Assembly: GCA_902563305.1 (NCBI GenBank)
Contig: CACEWP010000001.1
Coordinates: forward strand, 79,886-143,885
Source of the DNA: an uncultured Alphaproteobacteria bacterium
Lineage (GTDB): Bacteria > Pseudomonadota > Alphaproteobacteria > Methylaequorales > Methylaequoraceae
Length of the DNA: 64,000 bases
Direction of reading: 5' to 3'
Shown here: positions 24,032-32,724 of the stretch, piece after piece
Layout: every line of letters starts with the position of its first letter
How positions within the stretch are numbered: the stretch's first letter is position 1
The notes under the pieces: model-generated
What the model was told of the DNA's origin: nothing
What the model saw: only the letters and a program-made list of their open reading frames with translations
The model's database searches: none
Program-made: the position numbers and the translations under genes

Positions 24032-25363
24032 ATGAATCAGTCTTTTTTTATTAAAACATATGGTTGTCAGATGAATGAATACGACTCAGAAAAGCTAAAC
24101 GAGTTGTTAAAATTTAATGGCTATAAGGCGTCAAAAAATTTTGAAGAATCAGATATTGCAATACTTAATACATGTCATATAAGAGAAAAGGCATCAGAGA
24201 AATTATATTCGGATTTAGGCAGGCTTTCAAAGTTTAAAGAAAACAAAGCAAAAGTAGGAAAAAAAATGCACATCATTGTTACTGGTTGTGTTGCCCAAGC
24301 TGAAGGGGATGAAATTTTGAAAAGAAATAAAAGTGTTGATTATATTTTTGGCCCTCAGAACTTTCACAAACTTCCAAAAGTTCTTAACGATTCAAAAAGT
24401 GAAAAAGTTTTTAATGACTTTTTGTGTGAAGATAAATTTTCATCTTTGTTACCTTCAACCGGAAAAGAAGTCAGCAAACTAGTAACAATTCAAGAAGGAT
24501 GTGACAAATTCTGTTCTTTTTGTGTTGTGCCGTATACAAGAGGTGCGGAATTTTCTAGGCCATTAGAAGATATATATGCAGAAGTCAGCTCTTTAGTAAA
24601 AAAAGGAGCTAGAGAAATAACATTATTAGGACAGAATGTAAGTGCTTATAAGTCAGAAATTTTAAAAGATGGCAAAAAAGTAAAAGTTAAGCTTAGTTAT
24701 TTATGCGAAGTTTTATCAAAAATTATTGGCCTAGAAAGAATAAGATACCTAACTTCACATCCGATTGATATTGATGAATTGCTTATAGATCAACATAAAA
24801 TTAATTCTAAACTAATGCCATTTCTTCATTTACCAATTCAATCTGGATCAGATAGAGTTTTAAAAAAAATGAATAGAAAACATGACAAAAAATTTTATTT
24901 AGATTTAATAAAGAAAATAAGAAGAAAAAATAATAGTATGGCTTTCTCTTCAGATTTCATCGTTGGTTATCCAGGTGAGACTGACCATGATTTTGAAGAA
25001 ACTCTAGATGTAATTGAAAGGGTTAAATTTGCAAGTTCATATTCATTTAAATATTCTTCTAGACCGGGAACACCCGCTTCAATTGATAATAATTATGTGA
25101 ACGAGAAAAAAGCTGACGTAAGGCTAAAAAAAATACAAGAGGTTTTAAATAATCAGCAAAAAGAATTTAACAAATCATTTCTTGGGAAATCAAGCAATGT
25201 TCTGTTTACGGGAAAAGGAAAAAAAATAAATCAATTTGTTGGGAGAACTCCTCATCTTCAACCAGTTCATGTTTTCTCAAATGATGATCTAACAGGACAA
25301 CTCTTAAAAGTGGAGCTCTCTCAACTGACATCCTTTTCTTTTCATGGAAAACTATCTAACTAG
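24032..25363 (+). CDS. miaB: tRNA-2-methylthio-N6-isopentenyladenosine synthase MiaB
   Basis: A 443-residue radical-SAM methylthiotransferase. The N-terminal UPF0004 domain starts FIKTYGCQMNEYDSEK; the radical-SAM cluster is C157-x3-C161-x2-C164 in GCDKFCSFCVVPYTRG. A TRAM domain closes the protein. It acts on A37 of tRNAs that have i6A; miaA is not in the window. Order miaB-phoH-ybeY-corC-lnt is typical of alphaproteobacteria. Confidence 0.96.
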   Translation: MNQSFFIKTYGCQMNEYDSEKLNELLKFNGYKASKNFEESDIAILNTCHIREKASEKLYSDLGRLSKFKENKAKVGKKMHIIVTGCVAQAEGDEILKRNKSVDYIFGPQNFHKLPKVLNDSKSEKVFNDFLCEDKFSSLLPSTGKEVSKLVTIQEGCDKFCSFCVVPYTRGAEFSRPLEDIYAEVSSLVKKGAREITLLGQNVSAYKSEILKDGKKVKVKLSYLCEVLSKIIGLERIRYLTSHPIDIDELLIDQHKINSKLMPFLHLPIQSGSDRVLKKMNRKHDKKFYLDLIKKIRRKNNSMAFSSDFIVGYPGETDHDFEETLDVIERVKFASSYSFKYSSRPGTPASIDNNYVNEKKADVRLKKIQEVLNNQQKEFNKSFLGKSSNVLFTGKGKKINQFVGRTPHLQPVHVFSNDDLTGQLLKVELSQLTSFSFHGKLSN

Positions 25364-25371
25364 AGAAAAAA

Positions 25372-26388
25372 TTGAAAAAAAATTTTAATAAGGATACAAA
25401 TACACATTCAAAAACAATGTCATTTGGTGACAACTCCTTACTACCTATAGTTTATGGAGATCATGATAGATTTTTAAAGATTATAGAAAAGAAGATGAAT
25501 GTTTCAATAATTACCAGAGGAAATTTTCTTAAAATTAGTGGTGCAGAGAGTATGGTAAAAATTACTGGAGAACTATTGGAGACTTTATTTAAAAATGTAC
25601 AAAAGAATAATTTTCTAGATGAAGGCGAAGTTCATGGTATGATAAATTTATATAGAGAATCTAGGAATGGCGCATCGAAAAAGATAGAAAATATTGATTC
25701 ATTAAGTTTTACTGCAGGTAAAAAATTAATAAAGCCCAGGTCAAAAAAACAAGTTGATTATTTTAACTTAGTTAAAAAAAAGAATTTAGTTTTCTGTTGT
25801 GGTCCAGCGGGTACTGGAAAAACATATTTGGCTGTTGCTTTGGCCGTCTCTATGCTCAAAACAGGACAAATTGAGAAGATTATTCTTTCAAGACCAGCAG
25901 TAGAAGCTGGTGAGAGACTTGGATTTCTTCCTGGAGATTTAAAAGAAAAAATAGATCCATATTTAAGACCACTTTATGACGCCCTAAATGATATGCTATC
26001 TTTTTCTGAAGTTTTAAAAAAAATTGAAAATGGAATGATAGAAATTGCACCTCTTGCTTTTATGAGAGGAAGAACATTATCTAACGCTTTTATAATTCTA
26101 GATGAATCACAAAATACTACCTCAATACAAATGAAAATGTTTCTAACAAGATTAGGTGAGAATTCAAGAATGATAGTTAACGGAGATTTATCTCAGGTGG
26201 ACCTTCCATCTGGAACAAAATCTGGATTAAGAGAGTCAATGAATATCCTTAAGGATATAGAGGATATAGGGTTTATTGAATTTGAAGAAAAGGATGTTGT
26301 AAGAAATCCTTTGGTTTCAAAGATAGTTGGTAAATATGAAGAATTTGAAAGAATCCAAGGTGTGGGTGACAAATATAAAAAAAAATAA
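25372..26388 (+). CDS. phoH: PhoH-like ATPase
   Basis: A 338-residue P-loop ATPase with Walker A GPAGTGKTYLA and Walker B FIILDESQNTT; an RNA-helicase-like fold coupled to YbeY and RNA decay. The first codon is TTG, 8 bp after the miaB stop and without a clear Shine-Dalgarno. An ATG at 25417 would still keep the conserved part. Despite its name it is not shown to be phosphate-regulated here. Confidence 0.93.
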   Translation: MKKNFNKDTNTHSKTMSFGDNSLLPIVYGDHDRFLKIIEKKMNVSIITRGNFLKISGAESMVKITGELLETLFKNVQKNNFLDEGEVHGMINLYRESRNGASKKIENIDSLSFTAGKKLIKPRSKKQVDYFNLVKKKNLVFCCGPAGTGKTYLAVALAVSMLKTGQIEKIILSRPAVEAGERLGFLPGDLKEKIDPYLRPLYDALNDMLSFSEVLKKIENGMIEIAPLAFMRGRTLSNAFIILDESQNTTSIQMKMFLTRLGENSRMIVNGDLSQVDLPSGTKSGLRESMNILKDIEDIGFIEFEEKDVVRNPLVSKIVGKYEEFERIQGVGDKYKKK

Positions 26389-26395
26389 TTTTAAT

Positions 26396-26866
26396 ATGAT
26401 TGATGTTAAATTTGAATGTGAGGGTAATTTTAAGGAAAAAGACATAAGAAATTTTGTAGAAGAATCTGTTAATCAAACTATAGAAATACTTAAAAATAGT
26501 GATTTAAAAACCTATATTTCTGTATTTTTGACAAACAACAAAGAGATCAGAAAAATTAACTTTAAGTTTCGGAATATCGATAAAGAAACTAACGTTTTAT
26601 CTTTCCCTCAAAATGAGGAAAGAGTGATGATAGATTTAGAAAATTATTTAATATTAGGAGATATTGTAATTTCTCTTGAAAAAATTTTAGCCGAATCCAA
26701 GGAGCGAGAAAAAAGTTTCTACAAACATCTACTTCATATGATTGTTCACAGTACATTACATTTATATGGATATGATCATACAAATAAAAAAGAAGCTGAT
26801 ATTATGGAAGAGAAAGAAAAAGATGTACTCAATGAGTTATTCAAAAGGAAAAATTTTAAATTATGA
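26396..26866 (+). CDS. ybeY: endoribonuclease YbeY
   Basis: A 156-residue metalloprotein with the diagnostic zinc motif H-x3-H-x5-H in HSTLHLYGYDH, plus SFPQNEE and LGDIVIS. It matures 16S rRNA 3' ends and helps ribosome quality control. The ATG at 26396 is chosen over an in-frame one at 26327 because the family begins there and it sits 7 bp after the phoH stop. It overlaps corC as ATGA. Confidence 0.93.
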   Translation: MIDVKFECEGNFKEKDIRNFVEESVNQTIEILKNSDLKTYISVFLTNNKEIRKINFKFRNIDKETNVLSFPQNEERVMIDLENYLILGDIVISLEKILAESKEREKSFYKHLLHMIVHSTLHLYGYDHTNKKEADIMEEKEKDVLNELFKRKNFKL

Positions 26867-27702
26867 TAAAAAAATTTTTTACTAGAATTGCCTCCATATT
26901 TCGTTCAAACGAAAAAGAAGAATTAAAAAATGTTATTGAGGATTTAATTGATGAAAATAAAAATGGCACTGAAAAAATTGATGACGGAACCAAGAATATA
27001 TTTAAAAATGTCATTAACCTAAGTGATAAATGCATTGAAGATATTATGATCCCAAGAGCAGACATAGATGCAGTTTCTTCAGATATAAAAATTAATAATC
27101 TTGTTAGTTTCATAAATAAAAATAAGCATTCAAGAATACCTGTATTTCAAGATAACTTGGACAGAATTATTGGGATGATTCACATACGAGACTTGTTCGA
27201 GAAAGTAAATAATAAAGTTAGAAACAATAGAAACTTAAAGCTTTCAAAAACAATAATAAGAAAGATTCTTTTCTCATCTCCCTCAATGAAAATTCTTGAT
27301 CTTTTATTAAAAATGAGATCAGAGCAGATTCACATGTCAATTGTAGTAGATGAATTTGGAGGAACAAACGGTTTGGTGACTATTGAAGATCTTGTGGAGG
27401 AAATTGTTGGGGAGATTAAAGATGAGCACGATCTTGAAGAAATTGAAGAGATAAAAAAAATATCTAAGAAAACTTATGATGTTTCTGCGAGGCTACCAGT
27501 TGAAGAATTAGAAAAAAAGATAGGTGGATATTTTACTGAAGAAGAAAAAGAAGATATAGATACAGTTGGTGGTTTGGTTTTCAACTTATTGGGAAAAATT
27601 CCGAGTAGAGGAGAAGTTATAAATCATAAAAGTGGCTTGGAATTTACAATTAGAGATGCAGATACGAGGAAAATTAAAAGAATTCTAGTTAATGTCAAAT
27701 AA
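26863..27702 (+). CDS. corC: CorC/TlyC-family CBS-domain protein
   Basis: A 279-residue cytoplasmic protein with two CBS domains (IMIPRADIDAVSSD, then HMSIVVDEFGGTNGLVTIEDL) and a C-terminal CorC_HlyC transporter-associated domain (DTVGGLVFNLLGKIPSRGE). It lacks the membrane CNNM part, as is usual for this short form next to ybeY. The role in magnesium/cobalt efflux is inferred from the family. It overlaps lnt by 11 bp. Confidence 0.9.
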   Translation: MIKKFFTRIASIFRSNEKEELKNVIEDLIDENKNGTEKIDDGTKNIFKNVINLSDKCIEDIMIPRADIDAVSSDIKINNLVSFINKNKHSRIPVFQDNLDRIIGMIHIRDLFEKVNNKVRNNRNLKLSKTIIRKILFSSPSMKILDLLLKMRSEQIHMSIVVDEFGGTNGLVTIEDLVEEIVGEIKDEHDLEEIEEIKKISKKTYDVSARLPVEELEKKIGGYFTEEEKEDIDTVGGLVFNLLGKIPSRGEVINHKSGLEFTIRDADTRKIKRILVNVK

Positions 27703-29218
27703 AGTTTACCAATGTATAGCTTTTTTTACTTCAGGACTCATTAGTGGAATTTCAATTTCCGCCGACTATTTAATTCCTTTATTTCTGATTGGTCATTACT
27801 TTTTTATTAAATTTCTCCTAAAAAGAAGTGTTTTGTTTTTAAACTTTATTCCAGGATGGTTGTTTGGTTTTGGTTTTTTTTTTTCATCTATGCATTGGAT
27901 TATAAATCCTTTTCTTATTTATGAGGAACATAAGAGTTTAGCTCCTTTTGTAATATTAATTTTTCCTTTATTAATGGGTCTGTTTTTTGCTCTACCAAGT
28001 TTTTTGATAACACGGTTTAAAATGTTAATAAATATAAATAAGCATCTTTTTACATTTGGCTTTTTTATTACCTTTATTTTATTTAGTTCTGAATTTCTAA
28101 GATCAAAAATATTCGGTGGCTTACCTTTTAACTTATACGCTCATATTTGGGTTTTTAATGAAAGGTTTTTTAAAATAGTTGCATTGGTTGGCGTTTATGG
28201 ACTTTCGTTCTTTACTATATTTTGGATGGTTATTTCAATCTTATTATTTATAAAAAAAAAGATTTCTTTTTTAATACCCTTAACAAGTTTTCCTGTAATT
28301 TTAATTATTAGTTCGTTTCTTTATGAGAAGGAAAATTTAGAAAAAAACAATACTCTTGATGTAAGAGTCGTACAACCAAATATTTTGCAAAAAGAAAAAT
28401 GGGATAAAAGTTTATTTCAACAGCACGTCGACAAGCTTCTCAGACTTTCCAAAAGAGCGAAAAAAGATACACAATTAATAGTTGTTTGGCCAGAAGCAGC
28501 TATGACTGTTTATTTAAATGAAAATAAGGATTTATTAAATTATATCAGGCGTAATATTGATGATTCTACTACTATAATCACAGGAGGACTTAGAAGGGAC
28601 TTTGTAAATAATAGTTTCAAAATTTATAATTCTTTATTTGTAATTGAAAAGAATGGTTTTACTTTTTATGACAAAAAGCATTTAGTACCTTTCGGAGAGT
28701 TTATTCCTTTAAGATCCATTCTAAATTTTTGGAAGATAACTCCTGGTAAAACTGACTTTAGTAGTGGCAAAAAAGAGAATTTACTTACATTAGTGAGTGA
28801 TAATAAAGAAATATTATTTGAACCGTCAATTTGTTATGAAGCAATTTTTCAGACTTTTAATTATAAAAAAATAGAACTGCTAATTAATATAACAAACGAT
28901 GCTTGGTTTGGAAAAACAACTGGCCCAAAGCAACATTTAACTGCTGCAATTTTTAGATCAGTTGAAAAAGGCGTCCCGCTCTTAAGGTCAGCAAACTCTG
29001 GTATCTCTATAATATCAGATAGTAACGGAAAAATTTTAAAAAAAATAGAACTAGGAAAAGAGGGCTTCATTGAAAAAAAAATCATTCTTGGTGAAAACTC
29101 AACCTTTTTTATGATGTATGGAAATAGAGTTGTTCTGATATTAATTTTTATTTTTTTCTTTATAAATTTTTCAATTGATTTTGTAATAAAAAAAAGAAAA
29201 AGTTTGAAAAGTTATTAA
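27692..29218 (+). CDS. lnt: apolipoprotein N-acyltransferase
   Basis: A 508-residue inner-membrane enzyme: about six N-terminal helices, then a periplasmic nitrilase domain with the triad Glu (VVWPEAAMT), Lys (FYDKKHLVPFGEF) and Cys (FEPSICYEAIF). One last helix at the C-terminus. It adds the third acyl chain to lipoproteins, taken from phospholipid. Many alphaproteobacteria have a small XRE gene between lnt and metK; here only 23 bp separate them. Confidence 0.95.
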   Translation: MSNKVYQCIAFFTSGLISGISISADYLIPLFLIGHYFFIKFLLKRSVLFLNFIPGWLFGFGFFFSSMHWIINPFLIYEEHKSLAPFVILIFPLLMGLFFALPSFLITRFKMLININKHLFTFGFFITFILFSSEFLRSKIFGGLPFNLYAHIWVFNERFFKIVALVGVYGLSFFTIFWMVISILLFIKKKISFLIPLTSFPVILIISSFLYEKENLEKNNTLDVRVVQPNILQKEKWDKSLFQQHVDKLLRLSKRAKKDTQLIVVWPEAAMTVYLNENKDLLNYIRRNIDDSTTIITGGLRRDFVNNSFKIYNSLFVIEKNGFTFYDKKHLVPFGEFIPLRSILNFWKITPGKTDFSSGKKENLLTLVSDNKEILFEPSICYEAIFQTFNYKKIELLINITNDAWFGKTTGPKQHLTAAIFRSVEKGVPLLRSANSGISIISDSNGKILKKIELGKEGFIEKKIILGENSTFFMMYGNRVVLILIFIFFFINFSIDFVIKKRKSLKSY

Positions 29219-29241
29219 TTATGAACTACTAGTTTATTTCT

Positions 29242-30417
29242 ATGTTAAAAGATTCTTCAAGTTACATTTTCACAAGTGAGTCAGTTTCAGAGGGTCATCC
29301 AGATAAAATATGCGATCAAATTTCAGATCTAATTGTCGACATCTACATGAAAGCTGACAAAAACTCAAGAGTAGCATGCGAGACTTTAGCTACAACTAAC
29401 CGTGTTATCTTGTCTGGAGAAGTGAAAATAAATCAAAACCATGATCAAGTGAAAGAGGGAATAATAGAGGAAAAAATTAGAGAAAAAATTAAAGAAATAG
29501 GTTATGAGCAGAAGGGCTTCCATTGGAAAAATTTGAAAATAGAAAATTACTTGCATCAACAATCTCAAGATATTTCTCAAGGAGTAGATTCATCAAGTTT
29601 TACAGGTGCAGGAGATCAAGGAATAATGTTTGGTTATGCTTGTTCTGAAACTGACTCATTGATTCCTGCACCGTTATATTATTCGCATATGATCTTGAGG
29701 GAACTATCACATTTTAGAAGAAATAATGATTCTTTCTTTGGACCAGATTCTAAAAGTCAAGTGTCAATGAATTATGAAGGAAACCAACCAAAAAATATTG
29801 ACTCAATAGTAGTTTCCACTCAACATTTAGAAAGTATCGGAAACCACCAAATTAGAAAGAAAGTTTTGGAAATTATTGAAAATTCTATCCCCAACTCTTT
29901 GTTACCCAAATCAGAAAAGATTCTTATAAATCCAACAGGAAGGTTTGTTATTGGTGGTCCTGATGGTGATACAGGGTTGACAGGAAGAAAGATTATTGTA
30001 GATACTTATGGCGGTGCTGCACCTCACGGAGGGGGGGCGTTTTCAGGAAAAGATTATACAAAGGTTGATAGATCTGCTGCATATATCGCTAGGTATATTT
30101 CAAAAAATATTGTTGCAAGTAAATTAGCTAGAAAGTGCCTAATTCAGCTGTCTTATGCTATTGGGGTAGCAGATCCAATTTCTATTTATTTAAAAGCAGA
30201 TAAAGAGTCGAATCTAAATACTGAGAATATTATTCAAATTATAAAAAAATATGTTGATTTATCCCCGAACGGTATTAAAAACCATCTTAAGTTAGATAGA
30301 CCTATCTATGAACCAACTTCTAGTTATGGTCATTTTGGAAGAGAATTTATTCCAGAAACAGGAAGTTTTTCTTGGGAAAAGTTAGATTTGGCAGAAAAAA
30401 TATTAAATGAATATTAA
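29242..30417 (+). CDS. metK: S-adenosylmethionine synthase
   Basis: A 391-residue enzyme that makes SAM from methionine and ATP. Signatures are SEGHPDKICDQISD, GAGDQGIMFGYA and GGAAPHGGGAFSGKD. Normal length. The 23-bp leader is too short for a SAM riboswitch. The stop is 2 bp before trmB. Confidence 0.97.
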   Translation: MLKDSSSYIFTSESVSEGHPDKICDQISDLIVDIYMKADKNSRVACETLATTNRVILSGEVKINQNHDQVKEGIIEEKIREKIKEIGYEQKGFHWKNLKIENYLHQQSQDISQGVDSSSFTGAGDQGIMFGYACSETDSLIPAPLYYSHMILRELSHFRRNNDSFFGPDSKSQVSMNYEGNQPKNIDSIVVSTQHLESIGNHQIRKKVLEIIENSIPNSLLPKSEKILINPTGRFVIGGPDGDTGLTGRKIIVDTYGGAAPHGGGAFSGKDYTKVDRSAAYIARYISKNIVASKLARKCLIQLSYAIGVADPISIYLKADKESNLNTENIIQIIKKYVDLSPNGIKNHLKLDRPIYEPTSSYGHFGREFIPETGSFSWEKLDLAEKILNEY

Positions 30418-30419
30418 AG

Positions 30420-31076
30420 ATGTTGCCATTCTATGGAAGAAAGTTATCAAGAAAAAATAAAAATTTTTGTCCACGGACACTTAAAGCGAATGAATTTTTC
30501 TTTGATGAATCAAGCTCCAATTTATCAAAAGAAATTACTAATTCTAAATCTATTTTCAATTTAGAAATTGGTTTTGGAAAAGGTGAGAACCTCATATATC
30601 AATCTCAAATAAAAAAGGATGAATTATTTTTCGCAATTGATCCATATTTATCTGGAGGATTGAGTCTTCTAAAAGGAATAGAATTTAATAAAATTTCTAA
30701 TATTTTTTTTTCTGATCTACCTTTTGCAAAATTTCTAAATTTGGCTAAAAACTTTTCTTTTAAAAGAGTTTATATTTTATTTCCAGACCCTTGGCCTAAG
30801 AAAAAGCATAAAAAAAGAAGACTAATAAATGAGAAATTTGTTGAAAATTTAAATAAAATTACGACCAGTAAATCAGAAATCATAATAGCAACTGACGATG
30901 CAGACTACTCAAATCAAATTTCAAAAACTTTTTCAAATATAAAAACCTTTGAATTATTTTCAAAAAGAAATGATTACTTGAGCTTTCAGGATAATGATAT
31001 CTACCCAACAAAGTATTATACAAAAGCAAGAAATCAAAATAGGAAAATAAACTTTTTTATTTTTACAAAATTATAA
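30420..31076 (+). CDS. trmB: tRNA (guanine-N7-)-methyltransferase
   Basis: A 218-residue SAM-dependent methyltransferase making m7G46 in tRNA. It has the SAM loop LEIGFGKGENL and the family signature FPDPWPKKKHKKRR. It sits right after metK, as usual in this group. It is followed by a 121-bp gap where rimP would be expected; no RimP-like frame is seen there. Confidence 0.95.
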   Translation: MLPFYGRKLSRKNKNFCPRTLKANEFFFDESSSNLSKEITNSKSIFNLEIGFGKGENLIYQSQIKKDELFFAIDPYLSGGLSLLKGIEFNKISNIFFSDLPFAKFLNLAKNFSFKRVYILFPDPWPKKKHKKRRLINEKFVENLNKITTSKSEIIIATDDADYSNQISKTFSNIKTFELFSKRNDYLSFQDNDIYPTKYYTKARNQNRKINFFIFTKL

Positions 31077-31139
31077 TCCTAAAAAAAAAATATTAAATTA
31101 TTTATGTTTAGCCAAAGTCTTGGTATGAATATCTTAAAC

Positions 31140-31167
31140 TTTTCAAATTACTGTACAGGGATATAAT
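31140..31167 (+). promoter_or_regulatory. candidate promoter of the nusA-infB operon
   Basis: A perfect TATAAT (31162-31167) with TTTTCA (31140-31145, 4/6) 16 bp upstream, in the only sizable gap of the block between trmB and nusA. The rest of the gap (31077-31197) is A+T-rich without a recognisable structure. Confidence 0.4.
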
Positions 31168-31197
31168 TTGAAATAAATAATTTATAGGGTATTAAAA

Positions 31198-32718
31198 TTG
31201 GAAAAAAATGAAATCAGAGACATTCAAACGTTTGATATTATTGATGTAGCGAAGAATATCGCGAAAGAAAAGGGAATCGACGAGCTTGAAGTTATTGATG
31301 CAATGGAAATGGCTATCGCAAAAGCAGGTAGGACAAAATACGGATTTGAGTTGGACATAAGAGCACATGTTGATAAAAAAACAGGAAAAATTGGTCTTTT
31401 TAGGTATCAAGAGGTTGTGGAAGATATGGACTCCTTTCCATCTGAAGAGCGAGTTAACAAAGTAAATATTTCAAATCTAAAAAAAGATAATAAATCACTT
31501 AAGGTTGGAGAATTTGTTAAGGAAGAACTTCCTCCTTTAGATTTTGGAAGAATAGCAGTTCAGACAGCTAAACAAGTTATATTTCAAAAAGTAAAAGAAG
31601 CTGAGAAAATTATGCAGTTCAACGAATTCAAAGATAAAGCTGGTGAAATTGTAAATGGGGTTGTCAAAAGAGTCGAATATGGGAATTTAATTATTGATCT
31701 AGGAAAAGGTGAAGCAATTTTGAGAAGAGAAGAACTTTTGAATAGGGAGGTTTTTAGAAGATCTGATAGAATACGGGCTTACATTAATGAAGTTAAACAT
31801 GATTTAAAAGGTCCACAAATATTTTTATCCCGGGCTCATAATAATTTTTTAGTTAAACTTTTTTTTCAAGAGGTTCCTGAAATTTATGATGGAATAATCG
31901 AAGTCAAGTCTGTTGCCAGAGATCCTGGAAGTAGGGCGAAAATTGCAGTTTATACAAAAGAAAAAAGCATAGATCCTGTAGGAGCGTGTGTGGGGATGAG
32001 AGGAAGTAGGGTTCAGGCTGTTGTTAATGAACTTCAAGGGGAAAAAATTGATATTGTGCTTTGGTCTGAGGATATTGCAACATTCGTGGTTAATGCTTTG
32101 GGGCCTGCAGAAGTAGATAAGGTAATAATTGAAGAAGACCTAAAAAAGATAGACGTTATTGTCCCAGATGAACAATTGAGTCTCGCAATTGGAAGAAAAG
32201 GACAAAATGTCAGACTGGCAAGCGCCTTAACAGGATGGAGTATTGATATATTAACAACATCTCAAGAATCAGACAGAAGAAACGAAGAATTTAAAAACTT
32301 ATCGCAAAAATTTATTGAATTTCTTGATGTTGACGAAGTGATCGCCCATTTACTAGTTACAGAAGGTTTTACCACTATAGATGAAGTTGCAATGGTCTCT
32401 CTTGAGGAGTTAACTTCCATAGAGGGTTTTGATGAAAATTTATCAAAAGAGTTAATCCAAAGAGCTAAAACTTGTGTAGAGAAAATTAGAGAAGAAAACC
32501 TACAGAAATTGAGAGAATCAGGTTTTGATGATTATTTGCTTAATACAAAACTTTTTAATACCGAACAATTATTAAAATTGAATGAAAATAATATTAAAAC
32601 CAGAGACCAACTTGCTGACCTATCAAATGTTGAGCTAATTGAAATATTTAGAGAAATGGATAAAGATAAAGCTGACGAAATAATAATGGATTCAAGACAA
32701 CACTGGTATAAAAACTAA
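31198..32718 (+). CDS. nusA: transcription termination/antitermination protein NusA
   Basis: A 506-residue protein: N-terminal RNA-polymerase-binding domain, S1 domain (GEIVNGVVKRVEYGNLIIDLG), two KH domains (VGACVGMRGSRVQAVV and LSLAIGRKGQNVRLA) and two C-terminal acidic helix-hairpin repeats. The start codon is TTG. It regulates pausing and termination. InfB follows after 6 bp; the ylxR gene often found between them is absent. Confidence 0.96.
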   Translation: MEKNEIRDIQTFDIIDVAKNIAKEKGIDELEVIDAMEMAIAKAGRTKYGFELDIRAHVDKKTGKIGLFRYQEVVEDMDSFPSEERVNKVNISNLKKDNKSLKVGEFVKEELPPLDFGRIAVQTAKQVIFQKVKEAEKIMQFNEFKDKAGEIVNGVVKRVEYGNLIIDLGKGEAILRREELLNREVFRRSDRIRAYINEVKHDLKGPQIFLSRAHNNFLVKLFFQEVPEIYDGIIEVKSVARDPGSRAKIAVYTKEKSIDPVGACVGMRGSRVQAVVNELQGEKIDIVLWSEDIATFVVNALGPAEVDKVIIEEDLKKIDVIVPDEQLSLAIGRKGQNVRLASALTGWSIDILTTSQESDRRNEEFKNLSQKFIEFLDVDEVIAHLLVTEGFTTIDEVAMVSLEELTSIEGFDENLSKELIQRAKTCVEKIREENLQKLRESGFDDYLLNTKLFNTEQLLKLNENNIKTRDQLADLSNVELIEIFREMDKDKADEIIMDSRQHWYKN

Positions 32719-32724
32719 ATTTAA

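Noticed and set aside
31104..31166. 20-codon frame between trmB and nusA
   Set aside because: No ribosome site, ends inside the candidate promoter and no sign of coding bias.
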